Both the position numbers and the translations under genes were made by a program. 64,000 bases of DNA, from the NCBI GenBank assembly GCA_963747315.1, contig CAVVEQ010000007.1:248001-312000 (forward strand). The letters run 5' to 3'. The stretch's first letter is position 1. The number at the start of each line of letters is the position of its first letter. Below are positions 51,706 through 59,060 of this stretch, in pieces. Source of the stretch: CAVVEQ01 sp963747315 (GTDB lineage: Bacteria > Chloroflexota > Anaerolineae > Anaerolineales > Anaerolineaceae). The notes below the pieces were generated by a model, which searched no databases, was not told where the DNA came from, and saw nothing but the letters and a program-made list of their open reading frames with translations.

Positions 51706-52324
51706 TTAGAGGCTTTCCGCCAGGCTTCGGATGGTGAGCAGCATCTTTCGCTCCATCACAAAGGCGATGCGGTTGAAGACCTCCCACGCCCCGCCGACCA
51801 TGTTGGTGCGGGTGCGGGTCTGCAGGCGGGTGGTTCCATCTGCCTGGGGGAGCAGGACGAACTGCCAGAGCTCCTCCCAATTGCCATTATCCTTATGCCC
51901 AAAGATAACCGCTTCACCGGGAAGGATGCGCGCAACGAGATAGGGAGGTGGGGCGAACTTCGCCCGCGCACATCTTCATCAGGTCGCCTTCCTTCAGGTT
52001 CTGCCACTCCGGGCGAATGACCTCATCCTTGGCCATCTTGCAGCCGAATAGCCTTTCCAGCCAGGTGTAGGAGTACATGCCGGCCTTATCCGCGCCGATC
52101 TGCAGCAGCCAGGGGTAGATCTGCCCCGGTGCGGCTTTGATGGTGACCGCGCGGTTGACCAACCGGGCGGGCGCGGGAAGCAGGTCATCCCCCGGGAGCG
52201 GTGCTTCGCGCTCGGCGGGGGTGGTTCCCCAGCGGTCCATCCAGGGGGTGAGCAGGATGACGAGCAGGACGAAGAGCAGGATGAGGGCGAGGAGGATCCC
52301 CAGGATGAGCAGCAGGGTAGTCAT
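51706..52324 (-). CDS. SRPBCC-fold (polyketide-cyclase-like) protein with N-terminal helix, frame interrupted
   Basis: An N-terminal membrane helix (~4-30, 'LILGILLALILLFVLLVIL') is followed by a SRPBCC-type domain: 'RAVTIKAAPGQIYPWLLQIGADKAGMYSY', then after the break 'ARILPGEAVIFGHKDNGNWEELWQF' and 'MVGGAWEVFNRIAFVMERKML' (each split in the fold). The frame breaks at the G4 run 51950-51953; removing one base restores 205 residues. Such proteins bind hydrophobic ligands. The first frame from 52324 ends early only because of this indel. Confidence 0.82.
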
Positions 52325-52400
52325 GGTGTACTTCCTTTGCGGGGTTGATATGATTGGTCGGGCGACCCCGGCGGTATTATACCCGGCACACGGGCAGTTA

Positions 52401-52406
52401 TATAAT
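52401..52406 (+). promoter_or_regulatory. -10 box for the hydrolase gene
   Basis: TATAAT, 30 bases before the ATG at 52437, with AAGGA downstream at a rather long distance. Confidence 0.35.
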
Positions 52407-52436
52407 GAACTGGAAGGATCCGACAGATAATTATTC

Positions 52437-53370
52437 ATGGAAGCGATTTGGACCCGCTACAGGCAGGAAAAACGACTCGCGATCGAGCGCCTGCTCTCCC
52501 AAAGCGAGTTATACGAGACCGCGCTTGGGCATGGTGGAAGCCGCGCAGATCGGGCAGGGAAACCCCATTCTCATTTCACACGGCAGCGGCGGCGGGTATG
52601 ATATGGGGCTCTGGCTGGCGCGCTTCGTGGGAGGGCTGTATCGATATATCGCTCCCTCCCGGTTCGGGTATCTGCGCTCCCCGGCTCCAGCAGATCAGAA
52701 ACCCGAAACGCAGGCGGATCTTTACGCCGCGCTCCTTGACCTGCTCAAGATCGATTCCGTCGTCGTCATCGGGCTTTCGGGCGGCGGCGCATCCGCGCTT
52801 CAATTTGCCGTGCGCCATCCCGAGCGGTGCCGCGGACTCATCCTGATCTCGGCCATCAGCCGCCAGGTGCCACCCCTGCCGCCTTTCTTACGGGCGATCG
52901 TCCCGCTGATGCTATCCTCCGATTTTCTCCCCTGGTTGCTGCATGAAGCCGCGCCGGGCAGGATCTACCAGGGAAACGGGGTCAGCCGCGAGGTGCTCGC
53001 GCGGGTCAAAAACGACCCGGAAACCATGCGCCAGCTTGAAGCACTGTATCAGACCAACTTCCCCTCCACATCACGGAGGGAGGGAATGCTCTGCGATATG
53101 CAGCAGATGGCGAACCCCTTTTCGATACCGCTGGAGCGCATCGCCTGCCCAGTGTTGGTGATCCACGCAGAGGATGATCCGGTGGTGCCGATCGCGCTGG
53201 GCGAATACTCGGCTGCCACCATCCCCGGCGCGCGGTTCCTGAGGTTGAAGGATGGCGGTCACTTTGCCTGCGTGATCCACCGGCAGGAGGCGCTGCCTGC
53301 CATTCATGAATTTCTGGAGAATCCGGATACCGGCGAAGGAGGCGCTGGCAGGTCTGATCTTCAAAAGTAA
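52437..53370 (+). CDS. Alpha/beta-hydrolase, frame interrupted near the start
   Basis: The body has 'PILISHGSGGGYDMGLWLAR' (oxyanion loop), nucleophile elbow 'GLSGGGASALQF', acid 'VIHAEDDPVVP' and catalytic His in 'DGGHFACV'. The natural N-terminus (MEAIWTRYRQEKRLAIERLL) is one frame off. Removing one G at 52527-52529 joins 'ELYETALG' to 'MVEAAQIGQG' and gives 310 residues. It resembles small esterases or lipases of unknown substrate. Confidence 0.85.
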
Positions 53371-53373
53371 AAA

Positions 53374-53799
53374 TTACAGGCGTTTGGTCATGAAGTGGCG
53401 GGTGTGACCGGGGGGAAAATCGACCAGCTCGCCGAAGACGCGGTAACCCAGCTTCTGGTAGAACCCGGGCGCCTGGAAGGAGAAGGTATCCAGGTAGACA
53501 TCGCGCACCCCGCGCTTGCGGGCTTCCTCCTCGGCACGCAGGAGCAGTTTTTCGCCATAGCCCTGCCCGCGCAGGTCATCTTTGACGAACATGAGGCTGA
53601 CGTAGAGCCAATCGTAATAGGTATCCCCGATCAACCCGCCGAGTGTCTGCCCCGTTTCATCCCGGAGGACAATACACAGCGGCATGGCGGCATCACTGCC
53701 GGCGTGGCTCAGGTTGAAGTTGCTGATCCCGCCACCGATCACCTCCCAGGCGGCGTCATCGGGTTTTTCAAGGATGGCGATGTGAAGTTCCGGGTTCAT
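53374..53799 (-). CDS. GNAT-family N-acetyltransferase
   Basis: The 141-residue single-domain GNAT has 'LYVSLMFVKDDLRGQGYGEKLLLRAEEEA' (acetyl-CoA loop RGQGYG) and 'PGFYQKLGYRVFGEL', ending 'GHTRHFMTKRL'. It resembles each half of the tandem protein encoded next to it. The two genes are preceded by the same 29-base promoter repeat, so they arose by duplication. Confidence 0.88.
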   Translation of the reverse strand: MNPELHIAILEKPDDAAWEVIGGGISNFNLSHAGSDAAMPLCIVLRDETGQTLGGLIGDTYYDWLYVSLMFVKDDLRGQGYGEKLLLRAEEEARKRGVRDVYLDTFSFQAPGFYQKLGYRVFGELVDFPPGHTRHFMTKRL

Positions 53800-53840
53800 G
53801 ACGGTTATCCTTTCGGGGAGTTCTCAGGATTTTGATAAAT

Positions 53841-53869
53841 AAAATAGCACGGAACGGGGGGAAAGGCAA
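53841..53869 (-). promoter_or_regulatory. Promoter-bearing repeat, copy 1
   Basis: On the minus strand this 29-base sequence contains TTGCCT, a 17-base spacer and TATTTT, 42 bases before the GNAT start. An identical 29-base copy lies at 54896-54924. Confidence 0.6.
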
Positions 53870-53892
53870 CCAGGCACGGACCTAATCTGCAC

Positions 53893-54789
53893 CTATTGGT
53901 ATTTCTTGATCAGGTAAAACTCCTCGGCCGGAGGAGGGTAACCATTGGATACGCCAAGAACCGAATAGCCCATTTTCTGAAAAAAGCCGGGGGCCAGGAA
54001 CGAAAAGCAGTATGCCTGGGAGGCAATGCAGCCATTTTCCCTGGCGATTCCTTCCATCTCCAGCATCAACCTTCTTCCCAGGCCTTTTCCGCGGAATCCT
54101 TCCGCGATCCAGATGTGATCAAAGATCAGGTTCGAGAGGGTTGTCCAGGCGGAAAGCCCGCCGATGAGCTCGCCCGCCTGGTCTTTCAGGATCAACCTGA
54201 TCTTTATACCCTTATCGCCATCCCCGACGTTCAATTTCACGTGGCGGTGCAGCCCCGCGTGCATGATCTTCTTATCCTCTTCGCTCACATCCGTAGTGAG
54301 GATCAGCCCCTGGGGGTCGGGAATGCCGAGCTCCCTGCCGTTGGCTTGATCCGATGACAATCGTTTCATGAAGACATGCTCGGTTATCCCACCCGGGTAA
54401 CCATCATAGACACCCAAAGGCTGATACCCGATGGTTGGGTAAAATTTGGGTCCCTGGAATGAAAGTGTCCAGGTTTGGGCGGTGAAACAACCCCCCGCGA
54501 AGCCGATCTGCTCCGCGGCGAGCACAAGCTGGCTGCCGTAGCCCTTCCCGCGGAGATCATCCGAAACCCACAGGACCTCCAGGTGCATCACCCTGAAGAC
54601 GGTGCTGGCGATCACCCCGCCCAGAACCTGCCCGTGGGCGTCCTTCAGCGCCACGGCGATCTCGATGCCCGGCTGGTCAATTTCCCCGTGGGTTTGGATG
54701 CGCTTCTCTTCTTCGATCGCGTTTTGAACCCATTCCATCTCTTCCACCGTGGGATCATCCCGGATGGAAAAGGGCTGACCGTCAAGCAC
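53893..54789 (-). CDS. Tandem GNAT acetyltransferase (two domains)
   Basis: The 298-residue protein has two GNAT domains. The first has 'LWVSDDLRGKGYGSQLVLAAEQIG' and 'GPKFYPTIGYQPLG'. The second has 'IWIAEGFRGKGLGRRLMLEMEGIA' and 'APGFFQKMGYSVLG'. The start used here is the GTG at 54789, but an ATG at 54811 with AGGAGAG upstream is one frame off, and a single-base change near 54800 would add 'MPLNT'. The true start may therefore be 54811. The substrate is unknown. Confidence 0.87.
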   Translation of the reverse strand: MLDGQPFSIRDDPTVEEMEWVQNAIEEEKRIQTHGEIDQPGIEIAVALKDAHGQVLGGVIASTVFRVMHLEVLWVSDDLRGKGYGSQLVLAAEQIGFAGGCFTAQTWTLSFQGPKFYPTIGYQPLGVYDGYPGGITEHVFMKRLSSDQANGRELGIPDPQGLILTTDVSEEDKKIMHAGLHRHVKLNVGDGDKGIKIRLILKDQAGELIGGLSAWTTLSNLIFDHIWIAEGFRGKGLGRRLMLEMEGIARENGCIASQAYCFSFLAPGFFQKMGYSVLGVSNGYPPPAEEFYLIKKYQ

Positions 54790-54895
54790 GAACGGAGGTA
54801 TTCAAGGGCATGGAAGTCTCTCCTCTGAACGAAGGACCCGGTGGGCGGTTCAACGGCGCGATTCACCCACCGCCTTCGCAGGATGTTGTTGCATA

Positions 54896-54924
54896 AAAAT
54901 AGCACGGAACGGGGGGAAAGGCAA
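54896..54924 (-). promoter_or_regulatory. Promoter-bearing repeat, copy 2
   Basis: Identical over 29 bases to 53841-53869. On the minus strand it carries TTGCCT, 17 bases and TATTTT, upstream of the tandem GNAT gene. Confidence 0.6.
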
Positions 54925-54948
54925 TCCGGCATGAGACAGCAGTGCAGA

Positions 54949-55873
54949 TCAATCCCCCAGGGGTTTATCCCAGGCGCGCAGCACGTCGTGCTCGTCGAAG
55001 CCGACGGAATGGTAGAAGCGCTGAGGACCCTCTTCCTCGGAGTTGACGAAAGCCAGCAGGCAGCCCAGGTGCTGCAGACGGCGCAGACCTTCCAGCAGGC
55101 AGGCGCGCCCCAGCCCCAGGCGCTGGTATTCGGGCGCGGTGGCCACCGGCTCGTAGTAGGCGGTGCGGGTGACGTCGTCGTACCAGATGGTGCAGAAGGA
55201 GGCGATGGCGCCATCGGGGGCGGCGGCGACGATATCCAGGTCGCGGCGGTAGAGCGGGCAGCGCTGAATATTGCGGTACCACTCCCAGCCCTCATACTTC
55301 TCATCCGGTTCGTCGGGATGGAAGCCGCGCCAGGATGCCCAGGAACGCGCGGGCAGTTCCTCGCACCGACCCAGCGAGCGGATGGTGAAACCGGGCGGGA
55401 TGGCTGAATCCGGCACGGGGCGGGAAAGCTCCCGGCGGTTCTGGGTTTCCCTATCTTCGGAAAGGATATACCCGCGCTTTCGTAAAAATCGCCTCGCGCA
55501 GTTCATCCCCCTCGTGGGCGTGGATGCGCGCGCCCCAGCGGCTGCCCGGCTCGGACTTTGCCAGGGTCTCCTCCGCGGCGCGGATCATTTCCTCCTCCAG
55601 CGCCGGGGTGCGGTGGCGGGGGTGCACCTGCAGGTAGAAGCTGTTGCGGTTCTCGGGGTTGAGGATCGCGGCGATCCCGCCCGCGGGGGTCTCCCAGAGG
55701 AGCGAGTTGCCCTCGAAGGGGTCCATGCCGCAGTTTTCGATGCCGTGCCAGCGCCAGTAATCCCAGCGGGCAACGTGCCAGGAGTGCTCGCGCAGGCCAT
55801 TGAGCAGCAGCACCTCGCGCAGGAAGGCGCGCGCGCGCCAGAAATCGGAATCGGTTTGGAGAGGACGCATCAT
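54949..55873 (-). CDS. Tandem GNAT acetyltransferase, frame interrupted between domains
   Basis: The N-terminal half ('MMRPLQTDSDFWRARAFLREV', then 'YLQVHPRHRTPALEEEMI') and the C-terminal GNAT ('PVATAPEYQRLGLGRACLLEGLRRL', 'PQRFYHSVGFDEHDVLRAW') are in two frames. Removing one A at the A5 run 55484-55488 joins them ('REAILRKRGYILSED') into a 307-residue two-domain protein, an architecture common for this family. The indel is probably a sequencing error. Confidence 0.85.
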
Positions 55874-55932
55874 TCTTTTTCCTGTCGGAAAGGATGATGA
55901 TATTTTACAGGTTCTTTTCTGTGGGGATAAAG

Positions 55933-55962
55933 AAAAAGTCGGGGACGCAACCGGTCCCCGAC
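55933..55962 (-). terminator. Terminator of the A+T-rich operon
   Basis: On the minus strand a perfect 9-bp stem (GTCGGGGAC / GTCCCCGAC, 7-base loop) is followed by TTTTTC. It closes the operon read from 59.0 kb to 56.0 kb. Confidence 0.85.
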
Positions 55963-55986
55963 CTACACCTGATAATTACAAATGGC

Positions 55987-56007
55987 TGGCCACAAGATTA
56001 GTGGCCA
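55987..56007. repeat. Short inverted repeat at the edge of the A+T-rich block
   Basis: TGGCCAC and GTGGCCA form a perfect 7-bp palindrome with a 7-base spacer just after the DUF2326 stop codon. It could be a second weak terminator. Confidence 0.4.
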
Positions 56008-56024
56008 ATCATTTTTCTATGTCT

Positions 56025-57769
56025 TTAGAATCGAATACCAAGTAAACTCCCAAAATCGGATTCATCGGTTAATTTCAAACAAATATATTCTGAAAAATTA
56101 AATCCCTCGCTAAATTCTTTATACGGCACATTATCTGAATTTAAACAACAAATATATTGAAAATTATTTAATATAGCTTCATCAGCGGCTAATTCAATCG
56201 CATGAGATATTTGTCTTTCATCTACGCCATCGAAAATTGTACTATTATGAATTAAAAAATGGCGACATTTCTAGTAGACCAAATTTGTGCAAGCATAAGG
56301 TCATAACAAAAGACTTTCATTTGTTCTATACCTTGACTTGCTGATCGCTCAATAACTACCTCGAAAATGAAACCTGTTGGGCCAATATCAATTATTAATT
56401 TTCCCGGCACATTATAGAGAGCTTCGGAATTAGAATTAAAAAAGGAGATTGCGCTTTCTCGAGAAGATTGCCTCGCTTCATTTTCAGCCCTTGCTGTAAT
56501 GAGTAGTGTTTCTTTAGCAATTCGAATTTCACTTTTCCCGTGTTCAATTTTTTTTAAGTTTTCAATTTTTGCGGTTATTTCATTGTGCTGTGAAACAGTT
56601 TGTAAGTGTAATTGTTGAAGACGATTATATTCTTCCAATGCCCCATGGGTTTGAAGTATCGAAAGTAAATTCGCACGTTCTTCAGTAAATGATTTAACGA
56701 TATTCTTTCTCTCATCAACCAACTTTTTTAGACGATCAATTTCATTTATCAGGAAGTTCTTACGATTAAGTATAATATTTTGATGAAAATTCTCTACATC
56801 AACTAATCGCTGAGTTACATACTCTGGAAAAAGAACACGGGCTTGTTCATACACTTCTACAATTGTTTTTATTTCTACAGGACCCTCATCTTCATAACTT
56901 TTTTGATAATAATCAATAAATAATTGTTCGCTGACAATGCTATTGACATTTTCATGAATTTTCGCTGTAAGTTCGTTTGCTCTTTTTTCAATCCCTTCAT
57001 ATTGAGGATGAACCTTGAAAGAATTTAATTGCCCGGTCTCTCGCGAGATTTTTTGTTCTAATTGAAATTTATTTACTTCTAGGTCACCCATATTTCCTAA
57101 AAGATTCGACATTAAACCCGTTTTAGTTGCACCTTTTAAATTCTTAATTACATTTTCCTGATCCCTAAGCACTTGCCATTTTTGTGCACTTTCCCATTGA
57201 AGCCCTAAAAGGAACGCGTTATTTACTTGTTTATCCCATTCGAGTTGCTTTCTATAATGTTCAAACGGAGTGCTAAAAGCATCTCGCCCCCGACGAACAA
57301 AATATGAAATGAGGCTTCGAAATGTAGGGGTGTACTTATCATCTTGATTTGTTGGTAAACCAAAAATAATAGAACCTAATAAATCATTCCAATCATCAAT
57401 TTTTAGATATTTTTCACCTGTTACCGTATCTTCGTTTGGTTGAATTGGGAGTCCGGTGAAATCCCCGATTATTGTGACTATGTTAGATTTTTCTGTATTC
57501 CGGTTGATAGTAATTTTCCGACCGGAAATTTCCATATCCATTGAAAATGTCCAACCTTTTATCATTTCATTGCCTAATACATTATCTTTGCCCGATATCT
57601 TGGAACCAAGACAGAAATGTATTATTTCAATCAATGTTGATTTCCCAAGGCCATTCCGAGAATCTTTCGTATCTGATTCTTTTGTGCGGTCTGCCAAAAT
57701 AATATTCAAACCTTTTTTAAATTCAATTTTTTTGAATGAAGGTTTATCACACCTGATTGCGAGAATCAT
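56025..57769 (-). CDS. DUF2326-type SMC-like ABC ATPase (ABC-3C ATPase), frame interrupted
   Basis: The protein is about 581 residues after correction. The N-terminus has Walker A 'SRNGLGKSTLIEIIHFCLG' and 'TPTFRSLISYFVRRGRDAF'. A long coiled coil (~200-430) follows, then the C-terminal half-domain 'EQMKVFCYDLMLAQIW'. The frame stops at 56252 after an A6 run (56254-56259); adding one base continues as 'FLIHNSTIFDGVDERQ' and ends 'FGSLLGIRF', the usual DUF2326 end. The Walker B Asp, as I remember it from relatives (HDS), is Asn here. It is the last gene of the operon and overlaps the middle gene by 23 bases. It is predicted to be the motor of an ABC-3C conflict system. Confidence 0.85.
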
Positions 57770-57992
57770 TTGTTTCCCTTTTTAGAAAACCTTGCTCAAA
57801 TTTTATTAATCCAAGTGAAAACAATAAACACAATGCAAGAGTAAATCTTTCATAGGTCAATTGTTCAATATTTTTGAGTGAGAGGTCCCAAAGATTACTA
57901 ATCGAGCGAGGTTCATTTAAATTTATTAAGAGTATTGAACCTACTCCAATTAAGGAATTATATGGACTAATATGTTTTGAAGGTAGTATCAT
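57747..57992 (-). CDS. Small middle component of the ABC-3C-like operon
   Basis: The 81-residue protein ('MILPSKHISPYNSLIGVGSILL', then 'LWDLSLKNIEQLTYERFTLALCLLFSLGLI') starts with a four-base overlap with the nuclease-like gene and ends inside the ATPase gene. The 'S.I.VG' start, a helix-rich body and its place between ATPase and effector fit the middle-component proteins of ABC-3C systems, thought to link the two. Similarity is by pattern and position only. Codon use is A+T-rich like its neighbours. Confidence 0.75.
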   Translation of the reverse strand: MILPSKHISPYNSLIGVGSILLINLNEPRSISNLWDLSLKNIEQLTYERFTLALCLLFSLGLIKFEQGFLKRETNDSRNQV

Positions 57993-58897
57993 CTCTCAAA
58001 AATATCGCAAAGTTGAAAATAGTATGAGATTATACCAACCGATGCCCAATGTGATCTGGCAGGGTTATTATTTCCAATCACGTAGTTTACGAGGAAATAA
58101 AATAATTCATTTGTATCTTCCACAGTTTGAATTAATATTTGATATTTATTAGCTAAAATACTACCAACCCTTAATGAATAATTGCTATCAGGATTTTTCT
58201 TTAAATAATCATTCACAACACGCACTAAAGGCATCGAAACTTGTAATTCATATTGAACAGCAGAATTTAATTTATTTCTGTTAATCTTATCTTCTAACCC
58301 AATAAAATCAATTGTGTCTTCTATTAGATCAATTTGATTTTCAATTAGATAGTTCAACAGTACTTGAATCTCAGCAGAAGTAATTTCAGTAACATCTGCA
58401 ATATTTGGAACTTGTCCTAATAATTCGTCCCTATCACCCGGAGAAATGATCAGAACAATTCCCCATAATTTTTGGGTATTCCAATCATTAATTATTATCT
58501 CCGGGTTTTCTCTGCGAATATTTTGAATCATTTTTACTGTTTGAACTGGGAGTTTATTGTACGCACTCCAAACAAACACCCATTCCTTGAAATCACTCCC
58601 CCATTTCAATTTCGCACCTTCAAAGTCCTCCTTTACTTTGTCTGCTGCTTTTTTCCCATTCAATTTTTCCGGAGCATAACATTGATATACAGTTCCTGTT
58701 TTTTGAGAATAACCATCGCATTTCCAATCGCCTTCCCGGCCCATAGGTTTAACTGGTAAAAATGAAGAGTCATAAATTTTCATAATTTTCTCAAATAAGT
58801 TTTGAAATTCAACCCCTTGCTTTTCATGACAAAGTAATTCGAAACGCATTTTGTGGTAATGTTCCCCAAACTCATCTTTTGTCATTATGTTTACCAT
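57989..58897 (-). CDS. Nuclease-like effector component of the ABC-3C-like operon
   Basis: The 302-residue protein has an N-terminal domain (~15-150) with the order 'FQNLFEKIM', 'PMGREGDWKCDGY' and 'TGTVYQCYAPE'. This resembles the PD-(D/E)xK nuclease core, with Asp in GDWKCDG and a QxY strand in place of ExK. The C-terminal part (~165-300) is helical, with 'TSAEIQVLLNYLIENQIDLIEDTIDFIG', and contains no motif I recognise. It is the first gene of the operon and overlaps the next by ATGA. In ABC-3C systems the effector domain is fused to a conserved C-terminal domain, which fits this layout. DNA cleavage is a prediction. Confidence 0.75.
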   Translation of the reverse strand: MVNIMTKDEFGEHYHKMRFELLCHEKQGVEFQNLFEKIMKIYDSSFLPVKPMGREGDWKCDGYSQKTGTVYQCYAPEKLNGKKAADKVKEDFEGAKLKWGSDFKEWVFVWSAYNKLPVQTVKMIQNIRRENPEIIINDWNTQKLWGIVLIISPGDRDELLGQVPNIADVTEITSAEIQVLLNYLIENQIDLIEDTIDFIGLEDKINRNKLNSAVQYELQVSMPLVRVVNDYLKKNPDSNYSLRVGSILANKYQILIQTVEDTNELFYFLVNYVIGNNNPARSHWASVGIISYYFQLCDIFER

Positions 58898-58992
58898 TTA
58901 TTACATCCAGTTATATCCAATTTTTTATATGATCAAAAATATACGGTTGGATAAATAATCGGTCATTTAATATTCATCTAGTTCTTGTATTG

Positions 58993-59020
58993 ATTATATT
59001 TTTCCTCAGGAATAAATCAA
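58993..59020 (-). promoter_or_regulatory. Promoter of the A+T-rich operon
   Basis: On the minus strand TTGATT (59015-59020), 16 bases and TATAAT (58993-58998), about 95 bases before the first start codon. Confidence 0.65.
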
Positions 59021-59060
59021 ATCCTAACTGTATTCGGATAATTAAATCGGAAGGAATTAA

